A DNA stretch of 57,441 nucleotides, from positions 1 through 57,441 of the forward strand of contig NZ_WIOK01000031.1 in assembly GCF_009467825.1 (NCBI RefSeq). Reading direction: 5' to 3'. A program made the position numbers and the translations under genes. The notes under the pieces were generated by a model, which did no database searches, was not told the origin of the DNA, and saw nothing but the letters and a program-made list of their open reading frames with translations. Each line of letters opens with the position of its first letter. Within the stretch, counting starts at the first letter, position 1. Source of the DNA: Cyclobacterium xiamenense (lineage in GTDB: Bacteria; Bacteroidota; Bacteroidia; Cytophagales; Cyclobacteriaceae). Positions 17,602 to 26,512 of the stretch are shown in pieces.

Positions 17602-18234
17602 ATGAAATACAGAAATCGGATGGTTGCCTTTATTGGCGCTGTACTTTTTTTGAGTGCTTCCTGGAACGGGTATGGACAGACCAATATCCGGATAGGAATT
17701 ACTGGTGGGGTAAACGCCGGTCAGCTTAAAAACAGTATTAACCTGACAGATAGGTTATGGAAGTACAATGCAGGGCTTGCATTTGCAAAACCACTTTCTG
17801 GAAATTTTTCCATGGCAAGCGAACTGGTCTACAGCAAACAGGGTAGCAGTATAGACGGATCCCAATCGAACAAATTACTTACCCATTTTGACTACATCGC
17901 GCTTCCCGTCCTGATTCGTTTCAGACCAGGTGGGAAAAATGTTTTCCTCCAGGCAGGTGGCAAGTTTGGGTATTTGCTAAATGGTGAAAGGTTAAATACC
18001 AACGATGATTCTCCAAACAACATACCGCATCTCCGCCAGTGGGACGCCGGAGCCTTAGCGGGTCTGGGCTATCGGTTGGGAAACCATATTGTCGTCGATG
18101 TCCGGTATTATCATGGATTGGCACCTTTGATTAAAGATCATTGGATAATGGATGGCGATTTAAATCCAATTTTTTATGGGGCCGACCGATTGGTTCATCG
18201 GGTTTGGTCGATGAATCTGACCTTTTACCTGTAA
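17602..18234 (+). CDS. Outer-membrane beta-barrel protein (PorT-like)
   Basis: 210 residues. A signal peptide (about 1-25, ending near WNGYGQ) is followed by alternating hydrophobic and polar beta strands and a C-terminal strand ending in an aromatic/leucine pair (MNLTFYL), as in small outer-membrane barrels. GGVNAGQLKNS and the SELVYSKQG block fit the outer-membrane beta-barrel domain common in Bacteroidota. The function is unknown. It stands alone between REP-like sequences, and its upstream 270 bases are AT-rich with no other gene. Confidence 0.75.
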   Translation: MKYRNRMVAFIGAVLFLSASWNGYGQTNIRIGITGGVNAGQLKNSINLTDRLWKYNAGLAFAKPLSGNFSMASELVYSKQGSSIDGSQSNKLLTHFDYIALPVLIRFRPGGKNVFLQAGGKFGYLLNGERLNTNDDSPNNIPHLRQWDAGALAGLGYRLGNHIVVDVRYYHGLAPLIKDHWIMDGDLNPIFYGADRLVHRVWSMNLTFYL

Positions 18235-18349
18235 GTAAAAACTATCCCGCCCTTTTAGGGCTAAAATTAGGTGGGTTAGGCGTACAACCAGGAAAAAAGT
18301 TAGCAGACCAAACCTGGGGATGGTGCCGGTCTGCCGACCCAATCGCTCG

Positions 18350-20542
18350 CTAGTGAAGGACCTTGTCAAACTCCACTTCCTGCGCGGCCAATACAAATAC
18401 GATGGTCGGTAAGGCCTTGGTTTTTTCTTTTAGAGCGGTGTAGTACACCTCAAAATCTCCTTCCAATTCGGGGACAGCCAGGCCGACGAGCACCAAATCG
18501 CTTTCGGCAGATTCCTCGCGCAGGATCTCCCAGAAATCCCTCCCTTCAGCCACCAGTAACTGGTAGCTAAAACCGGTTCGCATGCCGGAAAAGATGGCAT
18601 CCAGGTTTTTCCGTGCCCCGGCTGAGGCTTCGGTATTGGGCACGACCATTTTTACGTTGACCGTCGCCTGCTGCCATTCCCGGCTGTTTTTGAGCAGGTA
18701 GGCCAAAATAATCATCAGACTGCCATTCCGCTTCATTCCCCCCCACCAAACATCGATTACCCGCTTTTTTTTAAACCCTTTGTTATTGTCGTCCTTTACT
18801 ATGATGACGTTTTTTCTGGATTTGTAGAAATGCCGGATCATTTCGGAATAGGCGTTCAGATGGGCTGCGTCCCGGGTATCGCCCAACAAAACGGTATTTG
18901 GTACCAACTGGCCCAGTCCGTAGGCGTTTACCAATTGGGTGGACCCGGTGAAGGGATCGGGGGCACGCAGTACCCGAACCAGGGCCTGCACGTTTTTATT
19001 GCTTAGAAAATCGGCTATCTGCCCCTCGTAGTCTTTGACTTTCTCCTGAGGCACGTTGGACTCGGAAACGATGGTACTGACCGTAAATAGTGCGTTGCCA
19101 TTGGTAATGTCATTGGCGAGCTCGATCAGCCGCCAACGCTTCGCCGGGGAACCCGATAGCACCAAGATATTGGGGCGCCAGCTTTTCGCATCGCCTTCTT
19201 TTTCGAGACGCAGCAGCGCATACCGGATGATGGAGGAGAGCATTCCCCGACCCAGTCCTCCCCAGGTACCTTTGATTTTTCTTCGCTTCAGCCAGATAAA
19301 GATCATCCCAATCACCAAAAAAGCGGCAACGGTAGCCAAGGCATTGATAAGAAACATGACCGCCGCGCATCCCAGGGCCCCCAATACGGAGAAAAACCAA
19401 TGCACCTTGAACTTGGGGCGGAAGGAAGGACTTTTGAGAAAGGTTTCGATGCCTGCCGTGACATTCAGTACCGCATAGGTCGTAAGAAAAAACATGGTCA
19501 GTATCGGCGCGATCAGGTTGAGATTACCAAAGTATACCGTAACCAGGGTAAGCCCGATGGTAAAGACCGTGGCCGCCCGGGGGATTTTCTCTTTCCCCGA
19601 AACCCGGGTAAAAAACCGCGACCATCCCGGCAATATCTTGTCATTGGCCAGAGCCTGCAAGACCCTTGGTGCACCCAGCAAGCTACCCGTAGCACTGGAC
19701 AGCGTGGCTCCCCAGACGCCCAGGAGAATCGCTCCACCCCATAGTGCGATCCGCTCCATGATCAGGGGCTCGGCCACCAGCGTACTTGCGTCTACCCGCG
19801 CAGCCAGGACGATCGGGAGTACCATGTAGATGACATAGCCCACACCCACCGCCAGAAAAGTCCCCCTGGGAATGGAACGGGCAGGATCTTTCAAGTCCCC
19901 GGACATGTTCACCCCGGTCATTATGCCGGTAACTGCCGGGAAAAATATGGCAAAGACCTGCCAGAAACCCACGGACTGGGAAGCGGGCACGCCCCACAAT
20001 TCGATATGGGAATCCTCCAACGGACTACCCAATAACAGCGATACCAGCGACAATGCAATTAAGCCCAGGATTACATACTGTGCCTTGATGGTCGCCTGCG
20101 TGGAAAACAATGCGAGCGCGCCCAGTGCCCCGGTGGTTACCAATCCAATCCACCGGGCATCCAGGGCGGGAAAGATGGCGGTCAAACTTTCCGAAAAGCC
20201 GATGATATACAAGGAAACGGAAAAAGCCTGGGCCAGGTACAGGGGAATGCCCACTGCCCCACCGATTTCGGCACCCAGGGACCTGCTGATCAGAAAATAG
20301 GCCCCTCCACCCTTCACCGGGGCGTTGGTAGCCACGGCGGCAATGGACAGGGAGGTAAGAAAGGTGATCGAGGTAGACAGGGTGACGATCAATAAGGTGC
20401 CAATCAGGCCCACGTTACCGACGACCCAGCCAAACCGGAGGTACATGATCACGCCCAGAATGGTCAGCAGGGAAGGGGTAAATACGCCTCCAAATGTTCC
20501 CAATTTCGACTGCTTTTTCGATGGTTTGGTTTTTCCTGGCAT
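18350..20542 (-). CDS. Amino acid permease / SLC12-type cation-chloride cotransporter homologue
   Basis: 730-residue inner-membrane protein. Residues about 1-450 hold some 12 hydrophobic segments with an APC-superfamily start (GTFGGVFTPSLLTILGVIMYLRFGWVVG), where the second half closely resembles Na-K-Cl cotransporters. GGAYFLISRSLG and the MTGVNMSGDLKDP block are also SLC12-like. The C-terminal ~280 residues are a soluble alpha/beta domain resembling the regulatory tail of this family. ATG at 20542 (MPGKTKPSKK) is preferred to an upstream in-frame TTG at 20578. The transported ions or substrate cannot be determined from the sequence. Confidence 0.85.
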   Translation of the reverse strand: MPGKTKPSKKQSKLGTFGGVFTPSLLTILGVIMYLRFGWVVGNVGLIGTLLIVTLSTSITFLTSLSIAAVATNAPVKGGGAYFLISRSLGAEIGGAVGIPLYLAQAFSVSLYIIGFSESLTAIFPALDARWIGLVTTGALGALALFSTQATIKAQYVILGLIALSLVSLLLGSPLEDSHIELWGVPASQSVGFWQVFAIFFPAVTGIMTGVNMSGDLKDPARSIPRGTFLAVGVGYVIYMVLPIVLAARVDASTLVAEPLIMERIALWGGAILLGVWGATLSSATGSLLGAPRVLQALANDKILPGWSRFFTRVSGKEKIPRAATVFTIGLTLVTVYFGNLNLIAPILTMFFLTTYAVLNVTAGIETFLKSPSFRPKFKVHWFFSVLGALGCAAVMFLINALATVAAFLVIGMIFIWLKRRKIKGTWGGLGRGMLSSIIRYALLRLEKEGDAKSWRPNILVLSGSPAKRWRLIELANDITNGNALFTVSTIVSESNVPQEKVKDYEGQIADFLSNKNVQALVRVLRAPDPFTGSTQLVNAYGLGQLVPNTVLLGDTRDAAHLNAYSEMIRHFYKSRKNVIIVKDDNNKGFKKKRVIDVWWGGMKRNGSLMIILAYLLKNSREWQQATVNVKMVVPNTEASAGARKNLDAIFSGMRTGFSYQLLVAEGRDFWEILREESAESDLVLVGLAVPELEGDFEVYYTALKEKTKALPTIVFVLAAQEVEFDKVLH

Positions 20543-20961
20543 GTTGGTTGGTTTATCAGCGAAGGCCCAATTGGGCAATCGTTTTCAAACTCCCAAAAAA
20601 GGTAATAAATACCGGCAATTCCCAACTATCCCGCAAAATGCTTTTGCTACCGACACGAGGCCGCCGGTGCCGAATGCGGCCGGTGTGCAAGCGCTTCTTT
20701 CCGGCAATTCTGCCATTGAGCGGGCACATCACTCTTCGACGGCTGATCCATTTTCCCGGCTCAGCCAGAGCAACCAGTCTGCTTCGGGCTTAAAGGGCAC
20801 ATTTCCCAAAAATTCACCATCGGCTTCCCCGGGGAAGTACGCGAGCCACAGTAGCCTGATACGTTTCGGCAGCGGATTGGAGGAAATCCGCCAGTATTGA
20901 TTGTATTTTACTGTTTATTTATTAAATTGATTCATTCATACACCAAATAACAATATAACCT
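20543..20961. other. 420-base intergenic region with a start-less ORF
   Basis: On the minus strand 20915-20729 reads as an uninterrupted ~60-codon frame with protein-like composition (YWRISSNPLPKRI, LLWLAYFPG, PEADWLLWLSREN) ending in TGA, but no ATG, GTG or TTG start lies near its beginning and a TAA is just upstream. It may be a gene remnant. The plus-strand end is AT-rich and probably holds the doxX promoter. Confidence 0.35.
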
Positions 20962-21357
20962 ATGGAAAAGTACCTCGGAAAATTTGCCCCCCAATTGTAT
21001 GCCCTGTTGCGAATCGTGGCGGGATTCAGCTTCGCCATGCACGGTTCCCAGAAATTAATCGGCTGGCCCGGAGGCGAAGAACCCAAAGAATTGTTCTCCA
21101 TGATGGGCGTTGCCGGCGTGGTGGAATTGGTGGGAGGGATTCTCATCATGATCGGCCTGATCGGTAGTATCGCCGCCTTTATCTCCAGTGGGCAGATGGC
21201 AGTAGCCTTCTTTATGGTCCATGCCCCACAGGGATGGAATCCCTTACTCAACGGCGGTGAAAAAGCGCTGCTGTTCTGCTTTATTTTTCTATTTATCGCT
21301 GCCAAAGGCTCGGGCATTTGGAGCGTGGATGGGGAGAAAGTAGCGGCTACGAGCTAA
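20962..21357 (+). CDS. DoxX family membrane protein
   Basis: 131 residues with four hydrophobic helices and the family start LLRIVAGFSFAMHGSQKLIGW. GGxLxxxGL-type signature seen as VELVGGILIMIGLIG. DoxX-like proteins are small inner-membrane proteins; in some species they interact with redox or detoxification enzymes. It lies 390 bases before the zinc formaldehyde-dehydrogenase-like gene but is probably a separate unit. Confidence 0.85.
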   Translation: MEKYLGKFAPQLYALLRIVAGFSFAMHGSQKLIGWPGGEEPKELFSMMGVAGVVELVGGILIMIGLIGSIAAFISSGQMAVAFFMVHAPQGWNPLLNGGEKALLFCFIFLFIAAKGSGIWSVDGEKVAATS

Positions 21358-21746
21358 CCAAAACGGCTAGCCATTAAAGCTTAGGCGAGGGAGGACCACT
21401 TCCGGGCCTCCCTGCCCATCCGGACTGCCCGCAGTTAATTTACCCAACCCGCTTTTCGGAAGCTATGCGGGCCATCCGGGTTTCCCTGCAGCCTTTCCTG
21501 AACCACCGCCGCATCGCGCTTCCCGAAATTCCGTGTATAGAAAAAGTGAATCGCGCATTCCATCAAACCCGATCGCCGATTTTTTCTTGAGACAGCGATC
21601 CGTTTTTTCGTTCAATTGAATCACAAAATTTCCAGTTAATTGCCTTTGACAAAATAATTGGTTACATTAATTCGATTGTTTAAAATTTCAGCCTGTCTGA
21701 AAAAAAGCACCTTAAAAATCCATTACCCAAAATAAACCAAAAACAC
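21358..21746. other. 389-base intergenic region
   Basis: No gene seen. The first half is GC-rich, the second half AT-rich with a long A/T leader just before the dehydrogenase start (TTGACAAAATAATTGG near 21646), which may include a promoter. Confidence 0.5.
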
Positions 21747-22937
21747 ATGTGTAAGAATCACGGAGTAGCCTATGTAGAACCCGGGAAAGTAGAGGTCCGG
21801 GAAATCGATTATCCAAAATTGGCCCTCGGAGACCGAAAATGCCATCACGGGGTCATCCTAAAAATCGTCTCTACCAACATTTGCGGAAGCGACCAGCACA
21901 TGGTACGGGGCAGGACCACCGCCCCGGAAGGCCTGATTCTGGGCCATGAAATTACCGGACTCGTGATCGAAGCTGGAAGGGACGTAGAATTCATTAAAGA
22001 AGGTGACCTGGTATCGGTGCCCTTCAACATCGCCTGCGGCCGCTGCCGCAATTGCAAGGAAGGAAAAACAGGTATTTGCCTGAACGTAAATCCCGCCCGA
22101 CCGGGCGCTGCCTACGGGTACGTAGACATGGGTGGCTGGGTTGGCGGCCAATCGGAATACGTAATGGTCCCCTATGCCGATTTCAACCTGCTGAAGTTTC
22201 CGGATAAGGACCAGGCCATGGAAAAGATACGCGATCTGACCCTGCTCTCCGATATTTTCCCAACCGGTTATCACGGCGCAGTGACCGCTGGCGTATGGCC
22301 CGGATCCATTGTCTACGTGGCAGGTGCAGGACCGGTCGGACTGGCCTGTGCGGCTTCCTGTCATTTGCTTGGCGCCGCCGTGGTGATTGTAGGCGATATG
22401 ATTCCCGAACGCCTGGCTCAGGCCAAAAGCTTTGGCTGCGAAACCATCGACCTGAGGAACAAAACCCCATTGCCTGATGCCATCGCCGAAATCGTAGGTG
22501 TACCCGAAGTGGACTGCGCCGTGGATTGTGTGGGATTTGAAGCAAAAGGCCATGGAGCAGATGCCGATAAAGAAGCACCGGCCACCGTACTGAATTCCGT
22601 GATGGACATTACCCGTGCCGGCGGAAGCATTGGCATTCCCGGCCTTTATGTGACCGGAGACCCGGGAGGCATCGACGCCGCTGCCAAAAAAGGGAGTTTG
22701 AGTATTCGCCTCGGTCTCGGCTGGGCAAAATCGCACTCCTTTCATACCGGACAATGCCCCGTGATGAAATACCACCGGCAACTGATGCAGGCCATCCTCT
22801 ACGATAAGGTGCAGATCGCCAAGGCAGTAAACGTACAGGTGATATCCTTGCAGGAATCCGTGCAGGGATACAAGGACTTTGATGGAGGTGCCGCCAAAAA
22901 ATTTGTTATCGATCCCCATGGATTAATCCCTAATTGA
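21747..22937 (+). CDS. Glutathione-independent formaldehyde dehydrogenase-like zinc enzyme
   Basis: 396-residue medium-chain zinc dehydrogenase closely resembling glutathione-independent formaldehyde dehydrogenase (Pseudomonas FdhA type). Catalytic zinc ligands C46 and H67-E68 are visible (TNICGSDQH, GHE). The four structural-zinc cysteines are C97, C100, C103 and C111. The Rossmann motif GAGPVG is at 193-198. The insertion near 112-135 (RPGAAYGYVDMGGW) is characteristic of this clade. It would oxidise formaldehyde or small aldehydes with NAD. It has its own strong terminator. Confidence 0.9.
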   Translation: MCKNHGVAYVEPGKVEVREIDYPKLALGDRKCHHGVILKIVSTNICGSDQHMVRGRTTAPEGLILGHEITGLVIEAGRDVEFIKEGDLVSVPFNIACGRCRNCKEGKTGICLNVNPARPGAAYGYVDMGGWVGGQSEYVMVPYADFNLLKFPDKDQAMEKIRDLTLLSDIFPTGYHGAVTAGVWPGSIVYVAGAGPVGLACAASCHLLGAAVVIVGDMIPERLAQAKSFGCETIDLRNKTPLPDAIAEIVGVPEVDCAVDCVGFEAKGHGADADKEAPATVLNSVMDITRAGGSIGIPGLYVTGDPGGIDAAAKKGSLSIRLGLGWAKSHSFHTGQCPVMKYHRQLMQAILYDKVQIAKAVNVQVISLQESVQGYKDFDGGAAKKFVIDPHGLIPN

Positions 22938-22945
22938 TCCAATCG

Positions 22946-22982
22946 CCTACCGGGCCGTATTGGGCCTGGTAGGTTTTTTTTT
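22946..22982 (+). terminator. Rho-independent terminator
   Basis: Stem CCTACCgGGCC pairs with GGCCtGGTAGG, followed by nine T residues. It lies 8 bases after the dehydrogenase stop codon. Confidence 0.9.
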
Positions 22983-23137
22983 AGTTTTAAAGAAACAGAA
23001 TTGCCCCAATTCATACGATTTTTTCGAGCCTGATTTTCGAACGGAATGAGCAGCGGATCAGGCCCATGTGCTGTGCTTTCGGGTAAATTGTAACCGAATT
23101 TCTTTACTTTAGCACGAAAATCGACCGACAGGAACTT

Positions 23138-24643
23138 ATGAAAATACGATTACTCCTAACCGGCCTGCCACTAGTTGCACTCGCTTTTTTTGCTTGTGAA
23201 AATCGGGAGGCAAAAAATGAAAAACTCAACGTGCTGTTTATTGCGGTAGACGACTTACGTCCGGAACTGGGTTGTTACGGCGTTGATTACGTGCATACAC
23301 CGAATATCGATAAACTGGCAGGAGAAGGACGGGTATTTTTCAATCACTTTGTCCATGCGGCCGCATGCGGGCCGTCCCGGTCCACCCTGCTTTCGGGCAC
23401 ACGGACCACCGATTGGGACATTTTCAAAACCATCCGGGAATCCGGAACGAAACCAACCGGTATTTTTTCCCTGCCTCAACTCTTTAAAGAAAACGGGTAC
23501 CGCACCGTCGGTATCGGTAAGATTTCCCACCAGCCCGGTGGGGTGATGGATTCCCTACAAACCTTGCACGAAGTGCCTTACAGTTGGGATGAATCCTATG
23601 CTCCTGTTGGTGAATGGAGGGAACCCTGGAGTGCCTTTTTCTCCTATGCCGGAGGAAAGGCCCGGACAAGCTATTACGGCCGGCCAACCAACCGCAGCCT
23701 GCCCCCCTTTGAAGCGGCGGCGGTGGTCGATGAGGGCTACGCAGATGGGCACAACGCCGCAGCAGCCATCCAGCAATTGCGGCAACTCAAGGATTCCACG
23801 TTTTTTCTGGCTGTGGGATTCTATAAACCCCACCTCCCCTTTAATGCTCCCAAACACTATTGGGACTTGTACGATCCGGAAAGCATCCCCACCTCCCAGT
23901 ATCCGAACATGCCAGAAAATATCGCCTCCGACCTAAGCCTGCACTACGGACGAGACAGCTACGAACCGCGGGGAACCTACACCTGGCCAGGCGATACCCT
24001 TGGCTGGAAAATCACGCCGAAACGGGAAAAAATCCTCAAACACGGGTACCTGGCAGCGGTTAGCTACGTCGATGCGCAGATAGGGAAGGTACTGGACGAA
24101 CTGGAACGCCTGGGTTTGAATGACCGTACCCTTGTGGTTTTGTGGGGAGACCATGGCTGGCACCTGGGTGATTACGGCATCTGGGGCAAACACACCAATT
24201 TCGATATCGCCCTCAACAGTCCACTTATCGTCCGGCAACCCGGAATGAATCAACCCGGTGCGGCGGCTGACGGGATGGTGGAGACCGTGGACATTTTCCC
24301 TACACTTGCCGAACTCTGCGGGATTACAGCCCCCGACCACCTGGAAGGGACAAGTTTCAAAGCTGCTTTGGATAACCCGGAAGCCCCGCTCAAGGAGTTC
24401 GTAGTAGGAGAACGGGATGCCTGGGGGGTACGTGGAAAAACGGCACGAACCCGCGACCACCGATTGATGGTATGGATCGAAAAAGCGAGCGGGGACACCC
24501 TGGAAATCAATCTGTTTGCGAACCGGGAGCAACCCATGCCCTATCAAAACATCCGGGAGGACCACCCGCAACTTGTCGCGGACCTGAAGAAAAAACTAGA
24601 AGCGGCTGAGCGGGAAAGAACTGACTTTTTCTCCGGGCTATAA
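23138..24643 (+). CDS. Sulfatase lipoprotein (iduronate-2-sulfatase-like)
   Basis: 501 residues. Signal peptide with a lipobox-like FFAC and C20, so probably anchored outside the inner membrane. Formylglycine sulfatase signature CGPSR with the cysteine at 77; metal ligands D38-D39 in AVDDLRPELG; GDHGWHLGDYG and the H-rich GKHTNFD block occur later. The architecture is that of S1-family sulfatases related to iduronate-2-sulfatase, which cleave sulfate esters from polysaccharides. No glycan-utilisation neighbours are next to it, so the substrate is unknown. The formylglycine-generating or anSME enzyme needed for maturation is not in the window. Confidence 0.9.
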   Translation: MKIRLLLTGLPLVALAFFACENREAKNEKLNVLFIAVDDLRPELGCYGVDYVHTPNIDKLAGEGRVFFNHFVHAAACGPSRSTLLSGTRTTDWDIFKTIRESGTKPTGIFSLPQLFKENGYRTVGIGKISHQPGGVMDSLQTLHEVPYSWDESYAPVGEWREPWSAFFSYAGGKARTSYYGRPTNRSLPPFEAAAVVDEGYADGHNAAAAIQQLRQLKDSTFFLAVGFYKPHLPFNAPKHYWDLYDPESIPTSQYPNMPENIASDLSLHYGRDSYEPRGTYTWPGDTLGWKITPKREKILKHGYLAAVSYVDAQIGKVLDELERLGLNDRTLVVLWGDHGWHLGDYGIWGKHTNFDIALNSPLIVRQPGMNQPGAAADGMVETVDIFPTLAELCGITAPDHLEGTSFKAALDNPEAPLKEFVVGERDAWGVRGKTARTRDHRLMVWIEKASGDTLEINLFANREQPMPYQNIREDHPQLVADLKKKLEAAERERTDFFSGL

Positions 24644-24655
24644 ACGGGTCGGGAT

Positions 24656-25906
24656 TCAATCCAATAGGGAAGGGTCACCCAATTTGCCCATAAAAAGGAC
24701 GACACCGCTGTGGTTTTCCTGAATAAAAAACACAAATGGTTTATCCAGCTTATATTCTGAAAAAGAGGGTAACCCAGGAGCACTGGTCTCTACAATCTCC
24801 ACGATGGTAGCGGCTGCAGCTTCGCTTCCTTTTTCGTCCACTTCGATCAGGGCCTCGTGGATTACCCGACTTATCGTCAAGGGACCGGTAGTATTGGCAA
24901 ACAGACGGGTAAAATTACCTGGATGGTTTTGAAATGGAAGGGTAAGCCCCAAGCTTATCAGGTCTTCCTTCAGGTTATCCACTTTGTAGCGCATGCTAAA
25001 TTTTGGCATGTGCAGCAGAAAATTCATTTCCTCGGCCTCTTCGCGGAACTGCTCCAACGATTCCAGGTCCAGCCCTTCCAGCTTTTCTTGCAATCCTTCA
25101 TCCGATGTCAAAATCCCCAGGCTATACTGCCCGGTGCTGTAGGGGATTTCCAGGTAATCCATCCCATTTTCCCTCCGAAATTTTAGGGTAGTGGCCTCCT
25201 CCAATTGCATCATATCGACCTGCACCTCAGTCCCATCGAAGGTGGTGAATGGAGCTTTTTTCGTTAGCCTCTCATCGAACCGGTACTTCCAGTCTGCTTT
25301 AAAGTAGATGGCATTGACCAGGTACATGACCGCACTGGCCGGAACCTGATCCAACATATCCTTTATCAGGCCTTCCGTATTCGTTTCAATCCACCGATTG
25401 ATGATGTCGGCTGCTTGGGGATTGGCCATGTCCAGGGCAGCCAATTCGGCGGCATAGGCGTCACGTAGGCTACTGGCAAACCCTTCATCCAGGGTATAGC
25501 CTTGCTTGTACCAAATGGCATTGGCTATGGATAAACGGACCTTTGGATCCAATTCCATCAAAAACCGGGTAAGGGTACCTGCCGCCTCGTTTGCCTCCTC
25601 CATGTCTAACCCTTCAAAATGGAGTACTTGCCTGAATTGCTCCAAGGTCTCCCCCTCATTTCCGTTCATAGCCATGGCAAGTGCCTGGTGAATGCTGTAG
25701 GGGCTGAAAAATTGGTTGGGCCCCTCCCTGCTTTGTAGCTGCTGAAAGAGGTCCATTGCAAAAGCAGCACTGCTGTTAACCAGAGAATTCTCTGCCAGTT
25801 GAAGGGTCCGAATCCTGGGTTTCAGTGGTTCATCTTCCCCAGTTATCCCATTACAGGACCAAAACAACCCGCAAAGCGAAGCGAAAAGAAAGCAGTAATT
25901 TTTCAT
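24656..25906 (-). CDS. Serpin family protein, lipoprotein
   Basis: 416-residue serine-protease inhibitor fold. A signal peptide ends at C18 (FWSC, an imperfect lipobox). Serpin hallmarks: NAIWYKQGY near 130, INRWIETNTEGLIKDML, NAIYFKADW, the C-terminal LDKPFVFFIQ and GKLGDP. The hinge GSEAAAAT is of the inhibitory type (small residues at P12-P9), so it is likely a working suicide inhibitor; by canonical counting the scissile bond falls at T|S, though the exposed loop is longer than in alpha-1-antitrypsin. It is a paralogue of the serpin at 26513, with the small membrane-protein gene between them. It ends 13 bases from the convergent sulfatase gene. Confidence 0.9.
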   Translation of the reverse strand: MKNYCFLFASLCGLFWSCNGITGEDEPLKPRIRTLQLAENSLVNSSAAFAMDLFQQLQSREGPNQFFSPYSIHQALAMAMNGNEGETLEQFRQVLHFEGLDMEEANEAAGTLTRFLMELDPKVRLSIANAIWYKQGYTLDEGFASSLRDAYAAELAALDMANPQAADIINRWIETNTEGLIKDMLDQVPASAVMYLVNAIYFKADWKYRFDERLTKKAPFTTFDGTEVQVDMMQLEEATTLKFRRENGMDYLEIPYSTGQYSLGILTSDEGLQEKLEGLDLESLEQFREEAEEMNFLLHMPKFSMRYKVDNLKEDLISLGLTLPFQNHPGNFTRLFANTTGPLTISRVIHEALIEVDEKGSEAAAATIVEIVETSAPGLPSFSEYKLDKPFVFFIQENHSGVVLFMGKLGDPSLLD

Positions 25907-26056
25907 GATAACATCCGGTTTCGGGTATTCCCCAGACGCAAAACGAACCCCATGTGCTACAATGCTTACCGGAAAAAGTAACGTTCATGGTCATTTTTTC
26001 CCTGGAAGGTACAAATGGGCTGCAGGTATCACGAAGACATAATTTATTTGAAAGGC

Positions 26057-26353
26057 CTAATGCTCCTCAGACTCCGAAGGCTTAACGGTTAATTCGATGG
26101 ATTTATTCATCAGTTTTTCAGCCATCCACCTTAAAACTAACCAAACCAAAAAAAATCCTACTGCATCCGTCAACCCGTTGAGCATGATAAAGTCAAGCTG
26201 CTCGTACCAATCCAGGTGCCGTTGGTGGAAGAACCAATCGTAAATTCCCGTACCCAAAGAAAAGAGGACCAAAACCCAAAGGATAGTACTGACAGCTGGC
26301 CAATAAGGTAACTTTCCGGTAGTAAATTTAAAATGCATCATTTTGTCATCCAT
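26057..26353 (-). CDS. Small two-helix membrane protein, unknown
   Basis: 98 residues with two hydrophobic segments (about 21-38 and 57-76) separated by a polar YDWFFHQRHLDWYEQ loop, and a charged C-terminal tail. No family was recognised. An alternative start is M5. It lies between two serpin genes on the same strand, which suggests a local link but is no proof of one. Confidence 0.55.
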   Translation of the reverse strand: MDDKMMHFKFTTGKLPYWPAVSTILWVLVLFSLGTGIYDWFFHQRHLDWYEQLDFIMLNGLTDAVGFFLVWLVLRWMAEKLMNKSIELTVKPSESEEH

Positions 26354-26512
26354 TTAGTTGGATACAAAATAAAGGATGCGCATTGATCCCTGCATTGACC
26401 TATGTTAAGTTTGGTAGATAACCCTTTACCACCAACCCTGAATGATTTGGCCCAGCTTTAAAAATACTATCAGGCCAACTCTATGATCTCAGCATTTAAG
26501 TTAATCCCTGAT

